The translations under genes and the position numbers were made by a program. Shown here piece by piece: positions 54,017-62,001 of a DNA stretch of 64,000 nucleotides. Numbering within the stretch: the first letter of the stretch is position 1; each line of letters begins with the position of its first letter. The stretch comes from Sphingopyxis indica (GTDB lineage: Bacteria; Pseudomonadota; Alphaproteobacteria; Sphingomonadales; Sphingomonadaceae): assembly GCF_900188185.1 (NCBI RefSeq), contig NZ_FZPA01000007.1, forward strand, positions 1 to 64,000, read 5' to 3'. The notes below the pieces were generated by a model that had not been told where the DNA came from, did not search any database, and saw nothing but the letters and a program-made list of their open reading frames with translations.

Positions 54017-54931
54017 ATGAGCGAGAGCAAGGGCATGTCGGGCACCAATCGCGCGATGTTGGTCGCCGCCTTCCTGCTGCTCGCCGCCGCGGTCGGCTAT
54101 GCGATGTGGCGCGATTCGGCGCCCGCCCCTGATGCGCCCGCGGCCGCCTCCGGCGACCCGCTCGCCGCGATCGAGGCGCGGACGCAGGCGTCGCCAAAGA
54201 GTGCCGAGGCGTGGAGCGCGCTCGGCGCCGCGCGCTTCGATCTCGGCGATTTCGCCGGGGCGGCCGCGGCTTACGAAAAGGCGTCGGCGCTCGCACCCGA
54301 GTCGGCCGAGCTATGGTCGGCGCTCGGCGAGGCGCGGGTGATGGCGAGCGCGCGCGACCCGATGCCCCCCGCCGCGCTCGCCGCGTTCGAAAAGGCGATC
54401 GCGCTCGATGCAAAGGACCCGCGCGCGCGCTATTTCCTGGCGGTCAAAAAGGATGTCGGCGGCGATCACAGGGGCGCGATCGACGATTGGTTCGCACTGC
54501 TCGCCGACACGCCGCAGGGCGCGCCGTGGGAGGCCGACCTGCGCCGCACGATCGAACAGGTCGGGGCGATCCACAAGATCGACGTCGCCGATCGCCTCGC
54601 AAAAACGCAGACACGCGCGCTGACGCCGAACGAAATGCCCGTCGCCGCGCGCGCCATTCCCGGCCCCACGCGCGCCGAGATGGAGGCCGCGTCGCAGCTC
54701 CCCAAGGGGCAACAGGACGCGATGATCGCCGGCATGGTCGACGGGCTCGAGGCGAAGCTGAAGGCGAACCCCAGCGACGTCGACCGCTGGATCATGCTGA
54801 TGCGCAGCCGCATGACGCTGGGCGAGACGGCAAAGGCGGCGCAGGCGCTGAAGGACGCCGCCGCGGCGAACCCCGGCGCGGCGGACCGGTTGAAGGCGCA
54901 GGCACGGATGCTCGGGGTGCCGGGGGCTTAG
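54017..54931 (+). CDS. CcmI/CycH-like TPR protein, cytochrome c biogenesis
   Basis: 304 residues. One membrane helix (about 13-30), then two groups of TPR motifs (SAEAWSALGAARFDLGDFAG, SAELWSALGEARV, and a final DVDRWIMLMRSRMTLGE repeat). The sequence pattern matches the periplasmic C-terminal part of CcmI, which presents apocytochrome to the haem lyase, but the other ccm genes are not here. Divergent from the gdhA-cytochrome operon, it fits an accessory assembly role for those multihaem proteins. Confidence 0.75.
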   Translation: MSESKGMSGTNRAMLVAAFLLLAAAVGYAMWRDSAPAPDAPAAASGDPLAAIEARTQASPKSAEAWSALGAARFDLGDFAGAAAAYEKASALAPESAELWSALGEARVMASARDPMPPAALAAFEKAIALDAKDPRARYFLAVKKDVGGDHRGAIDDWFALLADTPQGAPWEADLRRTIEQVGAIHKIDVADRLAKTQTRALTPNEMPVAARAIPGPTRAEMEAASQLPKGQQDAMIAGMVDGLEAKLKANPSDVDRWIMLMRSRMTLGETAKAAQALKDAAAANPGAADRLKAQARMLGVPGA

Positions 54932-54951
54932 CGCGAACAGTCAAACCTGCC

Positions 54952-55124
54952 GTGTGCTCCCGCGAAGGCGGGAGCCCATCTCCTGCGGGCGCTAGAATCT
55001 GTCCTGTTCAGACTGAACCATTTTAAGCCCCTCCCCTTCAGGGGAGGGGCTCGATTCCACCAAAACAGGGCAGGCTCTAGTTGGGGCGGACCGGAGATGG
55101 GTCCCCGCCTTCGCGGGGACACAC
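54952..55124. repeat. Nested palindromes between converging ccmI-like gene and putA
   Basis: Outer arms 54952-54983 and 55092-55124 (CCCGCGAAGGCGGG core) are imperfect reverse complements. Inside, CTAGAATCTGTCCTGTT pairs with AAAACAGGGCAGGCTCTAG, and the centre is a strong hairpin AGCCCCTCCCC-TTCA-GGGGAGGGGCT (about 55026-55051). A likely bidirectional terminator. Confidence 0.75.
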
Positions 55125-55140
55125 TCGATACAAGGCGCAT

Positions 55141-58100
55141 CTACCCCGCCATCAGCGCTGCATTGCCGCCCGCCGCGGTGATGTCGGTGCTGATCGACTT
55201 TTCCTCGGCGAAGCGGCGCAGATAATTGGGGCCGCCGGCCTTTGGCCCGGTGCCCGACAGGCCGCGCCCGCCGAAGGGCTGCGAGCCGACGATCGCGCCG
55301 ATCTGGTTGCGGTTGACATAGACGTTGCCGACCTGGGCGCGCGCCGCGACATGCGCCGCGACGCTGTCGATGCGCGTGTGGACGCCGAGTGTCAGCCCAT
55401 AGCCCGAAGCGTTGATCGCGTCGATCAGCGCATCGAGTTCGCCGCCCTTCCACGTCGCTACGTGCAGCACGGGGCCGAAAATCTCGCGTTTCAGGTCGGT
55501 GACATGGTCGAGCCGGATCATCGCCGGCGCCACGAAGGTGCCGCCCGCGGGCAGCTTGGTGCGCGCCGCCTCGGCGATCAGGCGGCCCGCGGCGCGCGCT
55601 TCTTCGACATAGGCTGCAATGTTGGATTGCGCCTCCTCGTCGATGATCGGGCCGACATCGGTCGCGAGGATCGCGGGATCGCCGACATTGAGCTCGGCCA
55701 TCGCGCCCGCGACCATCGCGATCATCGCGTCCGCGACATCGTCCTGCACGCAGAGCAGCCGCAACGCCGAGCAGCGCTGGCCCGCCGACTGAAAGGCGCT
55801 CGCCACCGCGTCGCGCGCGACCTGTTCGGGGAGCGCGGTCGAATCGACGATCATCGCATTGGCGCCGCCGGTTTCTGCGATCAGGGTCGCGATCGGCCCC
55901 TCGCGCATCGCGAGGGAGCGGTTGATCGCACGCGCGACCTCGGTCGATCCGGTGAAGGCGACGCCGATCACATCGTCGTGCCCGGTCAGCGCCGCACCGA
56001 CCGTCTCGCCGCGTCCGGGCAGATAGTGGAGAATATCGCCCGGCACCCCGGCTTCGAGCAGGGTTTCGACTGCGGCGTGGGCGATCAGCGGGGTCTGCTC
56101 GGCGGGTTTGGCGAGCACCGCATTCCCCGCCGCGAGCGCCGCCGAAACCTGCCCCAGAAAGATCGCGAGCGGGAAGTTCCACGGGCTGATGCAGGCGAAG
56201 ATGCCCTTGCCCTCGAGGATCAGCTCGTTGCGCTCGCCGGTCGGGCCGGGGAGGGTGACCGGCCAGCTGAAATCGGCGCGCGCCTGCGCGGCATAATAGC
56301 GCAGGAAATCGACCGCCTCGCGCACCTCGGCGACCGCGTCGACCAGCGTCTTGCCCGCCTCGTCCATCGCGAGCCCCAGAAACAGCGCGTCGCGTTCCTC
56401 GATCAGGTCGGCGGCGCGTTCGAGCCGCTCGGCGCGAAAGGCGCCGCCGGCGAGGCTCCAGTCGCCCTGTGCCTTGCGGGCGGCAGCAACGGCCTCCTCG
56501 ACCGCCGCGGCGTCGGCCTCGACCACCCGCCCGATCACCACGCCGGTTGCGGGGTTATGCACCGGTTCGCCCTTGCCCCGCCGTTCGCGGCCGCCGACGA
56601 TCGGCGCCGCGACGGCGCCCGCGTCGCGCGCTTCGGCGATCGCCGCGATCAGCGCCTCGGGCACGCCCGGCTCGCCGAGATCATAGCCGCGCGAATTGCG
56701 CCGCACGGGATCGTAAAGCTGAAGGCCGGTCGGCAGCTTCGACGGCGCGCTCGCGACGCTGCGCGGATCGACCGCCAGCTCCTCGGCGCTGACGTCGGGG
56801 TCCGAAAATTGATGCACGAAGCTGGAGTTCGCGCCATTTTCGAGCAGGCGCCGCACCAGATAGGCGAGCAGGTCGCGGTGGGTGCCGACGGGCGCATAGA
56901 CGCGCACCGGCCGCGGCGGCGGGCTCAGCGCGACGATCGCGTCGTGCGCGCCTTCGCCCATGCCGTGCAGCCGCTGCAGCTCGTAATCGGCGCCCGCGAA
57001 CAGCTCGGTGACGAAGGCGAGCGTCATCGCATTGTGGCTCGCAAAGGCAGGAAAGATACAATCCTGGCACTCGCGCAATATCTGCGCGCAGGCGAGATAG
57101 TTGAGGTCGGTGTGCAGCTTTGCCGTGAACACCGGAAAATCGCCGAGGCCCAGCGTCTGCGCGCGCTTGATCTCGGTATCCCAATAGGCACCCTTGACCA
57201 GCCGCATCGACAGCATGACGCCACGACGCCGCGCGCGCGCCGCGACCCAGCGGATCACCTCGCTTGCGCGCTTCTGATAGGCCTGGACGACGATGCCGAG
57301 CCCGGTCCAGCCGTCGGCGATGCCGGCGTCGATCAACGCGCCATAGACGTCGAGATGCGGCTCGAGCCGGTCGCTTTCCTCGGCGTCGATCATCAGTGGG
57401 ATATTCACGCGCCGCGCCGCCACCGCCAGCTCGATCACGCGCGGGATCAGCTCGTCGCGAACGCGCTGCCCCTGCAGATATTCATAGCGCGGGTGGAGCG
57501 CCGACAGCTTGATCGAGATGCCGTGATTCGCGAACGGATCGCCCGGCTTCGCGTCGCGCCCGATGCGCGCGATCGCCGCGGCATAGCTGTCGTAATATCG
57601 CCGCGCATCCGCGGCGGTGCGCGCCGCCTCGCCGAGCATGTCGAAACTCGCGAGCTCGCTCTTGTCCTTGTCGGCGCGCCTGACCGCGGCGTCGATGCTT
57701 TCGCCCATCACGAACTGCTGCCCGAGCAGCTTCATCGCCGCGAGCGCCGCCTGGCGGATCACCGGCTCGCCCGAGCGGCGGATCATCGTCCTGAGGATGG
57801 CGAGCGGTTTCGCCTGGCTGCCCATCGCGTCGAGCATCAGGGTCGCCGATCCCAGCGACAGGCCGCGCGCCGACAGCGCGACGACCAGCGGGCTGTCCTC
57901 GTCGTCGCCCTCGGCCCAGTGGCGTCCCGCGATCTTGTCGCGGATCAGCGCGTTGGCCGTCGCATTGTCGGGGACGCGCAGCAGCGCTTCGGCGAGGCAC
58001 ATCAGCACGACGCCTTCCTCGGTCGAGAGGCGATAGCGGTTCATCAGCTGCGCGACGAGTGTCTCACGCTCGCCCTCGGCCTTGGCCTTGCGGATCAAGG

Positions 58101-58233
58101 TCAGCCCGCGCGCGGTGACCGCCTCCGCGGTCGCGGGCGAACGGGCAAGAGCGGTGCGCAGGTCGGCGACGATGTCGGCTTCGCTGCGGCGGGCGAGGGC
58201 GCGGATGGCGGCGCGATCGGCGGGTTCGGTCAT
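55141..58233 (-). CDS. putA: Bifunctional proline dehydrogenase / P5C dehydrogenase
   Basis: Oxidises proline to glutamate in two steps. 1030 residues from the ATG at 58233; the upstream frame lies in the divergent promoter. PRODH barrel in the first half (KLSALHPRYEYLQGQRVRDE; VKGAYWDTEIKRAQTLG; YAPVGTHRDLLAYLVRRLLENG). The aldehyde dehydrogenase half has SPWNFPLAIFLGQ, TGSTEVARAI, and the catalytic Cys in SAGQRCSALRLL. It lacks the N-terminal ribbon-helix-helix of E. coli PutA, consistent with a separate regulator encoded next door. Confidence 0.96.
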   Translation of the reverse strand: MTEPADRAAIRALARRSEADIVADLRTALARSPATAEAVTARGLTLIRKAKAEGERETLVAQLMNRYRLSTEEGVVLMCLAEALLRVPDNATANALIRDKIAGRHWAEGDDEDSPLVVALSARGLSLGSATLMLDAMGSQAKPLAILRTMIRRSGEPVIRQAALAAMKLLGQQFVMGESIDAAVRRADKDKSELASFDMLGEAARTAADARRYYDSYAAAIARIGRDAKPGDPFANHGISIKLSALHPRYEYLQGQRVRDELIPRVIELAVAARRVNIPLMIDAEESDRLEPHLDVYGALIDAGIADGWTGLGIVVQAYQKRASEVIRWVAARARRRGVMLSMRLVKGAYWDTEIKRAQTLGLGDFPVFTAKLHTDLNYLACAQILRECQDCIFPAFASHNAMTLAFVTELFAGADYELQRLHGMGEGAHDAIVALSPPPRPVRVYAPVGTHRDLLAYLVRRLLENGANSSFVHQFSDPDVSAEELAVDPRSVASAPSKLPTGLQLYDPVRRNSRGYDLGEPGVPEALIAAIAEARDAGAVAAPIVGGRERRGKGEPVHNPATGVVIGRVVEADAAAVEEAVAAARKAQGDWSLAGGAFRAERLERAADLIEERDALFLGLAMDEAGKTLVDAVAEVREAVDFLRYYAAQARADFSWPVTLPGPTGERNELILEGKGIFACISPWNFPLAIFLGQVSAALAAGNAVLAKPAEQTPLIAHAAVETLLEAGVPGDILHYLPGRGETVGAALTGHDDVIGVAFTGSTEVARAINRSLAMREGPIATLIAETGGANAMIVDSTALPEQVARDAVASAFQSAGQRCSALRLLCVQDDVADAMIAMVAGAMAELNVGDPAILATDVGPIIDEEAQSNIAAYVEEARAAGRLIAEAARTKLPAGGTFVAPAMIRLDHVTDLKREIFGPVLHVATWKGGELDALIDAINASGYGLTLGVHTRIDSVAAHVAARAQVGNVYVNRNQIGAIVGSQPFGGRGLSGTGPKAGGPNYLRRFAEEKSISTDITAAGGNAALMAG

Positions 58234-58331
58234 GGCCCGATCATAGCCGATCGACAGATTGCATTCTGCCTTCAAATCGGCGATATACTGTCCATATCGA
58301 CCTATTTTCTGATTGGTTTTAGTCGAATCAT

Positions 58332-58802
58332 ATGAAAACAAAACCATCGCTAGTCGATCTTGACGAATTCGATCGCCGAATCCTCGCGATTCTCGGGCAA
58401 AATGGCCGCATCACCTTTACCGAGCTCGCGCAGCAGGTCGGCCTGTCGAAAACGCCGTGCCAGCAGCGCGTCAAGCGGATGCAGGAGAGCGGACTGATCG
58501 TCGGCTTCCGCGCCATCGTCGACCCGGCGAAGGTCGGGCTCGATCACGTCGCCTTCACCGAGGTCAAGCTGTCGGACACGCGCGAAGAGGCGCTGCGCGA
58601 ATTCAACGCCGCGGTGCGCCGCCTGCCCGAAGTCGAGGAGTGCCACATGATCGCGAGCAGCTTCGACTATCTCTTGAAGGTCCGCACCGCCGACATCCGT
58701 CGTTATCGCATCGTGCTGGGCGAGAAGATCTCGACGCTGCCGCACGTCGCGAGCACCTCGACCTTCGTCGCGATGGAAACGATCTGCGAAGCCGCGCGCT
58801 GA
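58332..58802 (+). CDS. putR: Lrp/AsnC-family activator of putA
   Basis: 156 residues. Helix-turn-helix in LDEFDRRILAILGQNGRITF through LSKTPCQQRVKRMQESGLI, then the RAM ligand-binding domain (VAFTEVKLSD; VEECHMIASSFDYLLKVRT). The 98-bp divergent gap to putA is AT-rich and holds both promoters. PutR of alphaproteobacteria senses proline and activates putA. The ligand here is inferred from position. Confidence 0.92.
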   Translation: MKTKPSLVDLDEFDRRILAILGQNGRITFTELAQQVGLSKTPCQQRVKRMQESGLIVGFRAIVDPAKVGLDHVAFTEVKLSDTREEALREFNAAVRRLPEVEECHMIASSFDYLLKVRTADIRRYRIVLGEKISTLPHVASTSTFVAMETICEAAR

Positions 58803-58820
58803 AGGCGCAATGTCCCCTCG

Positions 58821-59780
58821 TCAAAGATGCGAGCTGTCGAGGCTCGTCAGCCCATAGCCCGGCGGCGGGCCGTCGGCGAGGGCGCGCGCTTCGTCGCGAT
58901 CCTCCAGCCACGACGACAGGTCGCGGTTCAGCATTTTTCCGAGCGCGCCGACATCGTCGGCATAGAAATCGCGCAACCGCAGCCACAGCGGCTGCGACAG
59001 CGGCGGATAGGCGATCTCGCTCGCGAAAACCCCGCGCGTCGCCTCAAACCAGCGCGTGCCCCTCAGCGGCGCCACGACGGTCTTCAGCGGCGACAGGGCC
59101 CGGCGCACCGGCAAGGGCAGGAAACGTTCCGAACTGTCGTTGGCGCGCTTCGCCGGCTCGCCGGCGTCGAATACCGGCGCGACGCCGATATGCGCCGAAA
59201 TGGCCTCGATCACCCGCTGCGGCCGCCGCCTGACGTCGTCGAACAGAAAGCTGTGGATCTGCTCTTCGGGAAAATGGTCGAGCCAGCGGCGCAGATGCGC
59301 GGCATAGAGCCCGTCGTTCAAAAAGCGCGGATGCGGATTGTCGTCGAGCGAGGTCAGATACTCCTCGGGGGCGCCGCGAATCGTGCCGCGCCGATAGAGC
59401 ATCTTATAGTCCGAATAGGCGCGCTCGATCGGGTTGCGGAACTGAACCACCAGCCGTGCGCCGTGCAGCATCGCCGCAACGCGCGGGGGGGCTTTCGGAT
59501 GTGCCAGATAATCGGCCGACTTCTCCCCGCGCAGACGGCCTGCCGCCCCTTCGCTCGCAAAGAAGCCACGATAATAATCTTCGCCGCGATGATATTCGCT
59601 GCTGAAATAATGCGGCTCGGGATCGGGCATGTAGATCGCCGGATTGGCCTGCAATTGTTCGAGCACCCAGGTCGTCGCGGACTTGACGGCGCCGATGACC
59701 AGGAAGGACGGCAGCCAGTCGGGCCGCGCCGGGTCGAAGCCGAGTTCGAGATCGGTTCCGTTATTCCTTTGCAAGGACAT
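58821..59780 (-). CDS. Sulfotransferase-family protein
   Basis: 319 residues from the ATG at 59780; ATG 59897 would add an unconserved stretch. The PAPS 5'-phosphosulfate loop is FLVIGAVKSATTWVLEQLQA, and the 3'-phosphate-binding part is LVVQFRNPIERAYSDYKMLY. Similar to heparan-sulfate-type and bacterial carbohydrate sulfotransferases. Acceptor unknown. Convergent with putR, 18 bp apart. Confidence 0.88.
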   Translation of the reverse strand: MSLQRNNGTDLELGFDPARPDWLPSFLVIGAVKSATTWVLEQLQANPAIYMPDPEPHYFSSEYHRGEDYYRGFFASEGAAGRLRGEKSADYLAHPKAPPRVAAMLHGARLVVQFRNPIERAYSDYKMLYRRGTIRGAPEEYLTSLDDNPHPRFLNDGLYAAHLRRWLDHFPEEQIHSFLFDDVRRRPQRVIEAISAHIGVAPVFDAGEPAKRANDSSERFLPLPVRRALSPLKTVVAPLRGTRWFEATRGVFASEIAYPPLSQPLWLRLRDFYADDVGALGKMLNRDLSSWLEDRDEARALADGPPPGYGLTSLDSSHL

Positions 59781-60010
59781 GGAATCCAGTGCCCCCTTTC
59801 GCCCGGAGCCTAACGGAGCGAAGAGCGGGTGGGCAATGGTATCGAGCCCGAATATCCAGAATAGTAGAATCCGGCTCGAAAGATGTCCGGCATACACCTC
59901 CTACGAGAAGAAGGCGGCGGCGGCGCTTCGCGCCCGGCGCTCACGCCTTTCCTCCTTGCCCTGAACAAAATCGCTTCAAACCTCGAACGTGGAATTAATG
60001 GGTCCGGACC

Positions 60011-60280
60011 CTAGGTCGTAAACTCATAAATGGCGCCATCGAGGTTTGAGGCAAAATGGCCCAGTGCGAGGAGAGAAGGCACAGGAATATGTCGATATTT
60101 CAAGACTTCTCGACGAAGCAATGGGCCATTTTGGTCAAATCCCTTCGGGACGCCCAAATGGCTTCCATCTCGGGGCGAAAGCCGCTTGGAAAGGCAACCA
60201 GCCTTCCCGGCGCGTCTTTCCCCCCGACCTGTTCGCCATTTGGGCGCCTCGATGGCGCCATTTATGAGTTTACGACCTAG
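60011..60280. mobile_element. MITE-like element, 270 bp with 34-bp terminal inverted repeats
   Basis: Termini CTAGGTCGTAAACTCATAAA... (60011-60044) and its exact reverse complement (60247-60280) bound a non-coding core. A second inverted repeat inside (CAAAATGGCCCA and TGGGCCATTTTG) forms a subterminal hairpin. The ends sit in CTAG, matching the TA or YTAR targets of IS630 or IS5/IS427 elements. No transposase. The right end supplies the stop codon of the L,D-transpeptidase gene. Confidence 0.85.
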
Positions 60281-61593
60281 CCGTCGCGCCCGTAGACGTC
60301 GCGGAACGCCACCCCCTTCTCGACCGCGATCGCGGTGAAATAGGTGAGATACACCGGCACTTCGACGGGCAGCGGCACCGCCTGTTCGGGCGTTCCGTCC
60401 TTCGCGCGCAGCGGCTTCTGGAACAGCCACTTCCCCAGTTCGGACGCCTTTTCCAGCCGGATGCAGCCGTTGCTGAAATGGCGGTCCTTCTTTCGGAGCA
60501 GCGCACGATCGGGGGTGTCGTGGAGATAGATGCCTTCATCGTTCGGGAAGAGGAATTTGACCTTGCCCATCGAATTACGGGGGCCCGGCAGTTCGCGCAG
60601 CCGCAACAGCTGCTGTCCCGCAGCGACCGCGTGCCAGTCGATTTCCGACGCATCGAGCTTGCGCGGGCTCGGGCCCCAGTCGGACAGCGCCTCCATATGC
60701 AGCGACGCAAGGCTGCGTCCCGCGAGCACCTTGGGTGCGATGCTGCGTCCGGCGAGATAGTCGGGGACGTTCCAATAGGGGTTGAGGATCGCCCACTGGA
60801 TATTGCCCGCGAGCATCGGCGTCTGCGTTTCGGGCGCCCCGACGACGACGCGCATCATCCCCTCGCGCTTGCCGCCGCCATAATAATAGAGCAGCCCCGC
60901 CGCCGCATCGACGACGATATGGTGCGTCCACGGCCCCGGCAGCACGCGCGCACGATCCAGGTTGAGCGCGATCCGCTCGAGCGCCGCCTCGGACGCGCCG
61001 CGCTTCTGCGCATGTTCCATCAGCCGGCGCAGCCGCACATAATGTTCGCTCATCCAGCCCATCGCGCTCAGATAGGAGCCGAAATCTTCCGGGAAGGTCG
61101 CGGCGCGCAGCACCGATTCGACGCTCGGCCGCCGCGGCTTCAGATCCTTGTCGGCCCAGATCATGCCGACGTCGCGCGGCCGCCGCTGGTCGCGGACATA
61201 ATGGGCGAAGCGCTTCGAAAGCGCGAGTTCGGCGCGCGCGAGCGCCGCGACGTCGCCGCCTTTCGCCGCAGCGAGGCGTTCGCGCAGTTCATCGACGTCG
61301 TAGGAGGAGGATTTGAGCCCGTCGAGCCGCGCCGACTCAAGCCAGCCGAGCAGTGTCGCCGCCTCGGCGCCGATCTTGCCCCTATGCACCCAGATCGGGC
61401 GATAGCCGCGCCCGGCGTAGAAATCCTTCAGATCGCCGCCCGCCTCTTCGCGCAGCATCAGCGCGACGCGGTCGTCGATGGGAATCGCCGCGCCCTGCGC
61501 CGCGGAACGGTCCGCGGCGACGGCCGCCGGCGCGCCGAAGGCCGTCACGGCGGCGAAGACCAGCAACGCGAGGGAAAGGCGGCGGCGCCCCAT
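60277..61593 (-). CDS. L,D-transpeptidase, YcbB/LdtD type
   Basis: 438 residues with a signal peptide (about 1-27). A YcbB-type N-terminal scaffold with a peptidoglycan-binding-like segment (DLKDFYAGRGYRPIWVHRGK) precedes the YkuD catalytic domain (HIVVDAAAGLLYYYGGG; PYWNVPDYLAGRSIAPK), with the catalytic Cys in HFSNGCIRLEKASELG. Forms 3-3 cross-links in peptidoglycan. Smaller than E. coli LdtD (615 residues). Its TAG stop lies in the MITE boundary, so the original C-terminus may have been a little different. Confidence 0.9.
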   Translation of the reverse strand: MGRRRLSLALLVFAAVTAFGAPAAVAADRSAAQGAAIPIDDRVALMLREEAGGDLKDFYAGRGYRPIWVHRGKIGAEAATLLGWLESARLDGLKSSSYDVDELRERLAAAKGGDVAALARAELALSKRFAHYVRDQRRPRDVGMIWADKDLKPRRPSVESVLRAATFPEDFGSYLSAMGWMSEHYVRLRRLMEHAQKRGASEAALERIALNLDRARVLPGPWTHHIVVDAAAGLLYYYGGGKREGMMRVVVGAPETQTPMLAGNIQWAILNPYWNVPDYLAGRSIAPKVLAGRSLASLHMEALSDWGPSPRKLDASEIDWHAVAAGQQLLRLRELPGPRNSMGKVKFLFPNDEGIYLHDTPDRALLRKKDRHFSNGCIRLEKASELGKWLFQKPLRAKDGTPEQAVPLPVEVPVYLTYFTAIAVEKGVAFRDVYGRDG

Positions 61594-61610
61594 TCCCCTC
61601 GCGCGCGCGG

Positions 61611-61862
61611 TCAGCCCTTCTCTCCGACCTGCGTCGGGGCCGGCGGCGGCGGCGGCGGCGCGGGCTGCACGTTCGGGTGATAGATGCCGTCGGCGGTGTA
61701 ATAGCCGTCGATGATCCCGTCGCCGTCGCGATCGGCGGCCACACTCCCCGGAATGGCGCCAGGCGGCGGGGGCGGCGGCGCGGCGGCGACCTCCTCATTG
61801 TTCGAACAAGCCGAAAGCAGCAGCGCGGCGGCGCCGACGAGCATGAAGGGCTGGAAACGCAT
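61611..61862 (-). CDS. Small proline-rich lipoprotein with EF-hand-like loop
   Basis: 83 residues. Lipoprotein signal with lipobox LLLSAC (about 15-20). Two Pro tracts (PPPPPP) flank a calcium-loop-like DRDGDGIIDGYY. Too short for a full EF-hand pair. It is 17 bp upstream of the transpeptidase on the same strand, so a cell-envelope role is likely, but the function is unknown. Confidence 0.75.
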   Translation of the reverse strand: MRFQPFMLVGAAALLLSACSNNEEVAAAPPPPPPGAIPGSVAADRDGDGIIDGYYTADGIYHPNVQPAPPPPPPAPTQVGEKG

Positions 61863-62001
61863 GGGTTCACTCCCTTGTCAAATCCGCCCGGACGGGCGAA
61901 CGCGATTCAAACCCTCGGCGCCGGCAGCATGTTTCTTTGCCGAGACAGGGGCGCGACAAAGAGTGGCCTTTCAGCGACGAATGGTGCAACAGTTCGGCGA
62001 T

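Noticed and set aside
28603..55124. CRISPR array made of the repeated palindromes
   Set aside because: The repeats are isolated, differ in sequence, and lack regular spacing or unique spacers; no cas genes are present.
55081..58335. A 1084-codon plus-strand open frame over putA
   Set aside because: Exact antisense shadow of putA, whose catalytic motifs are on the minus strand.
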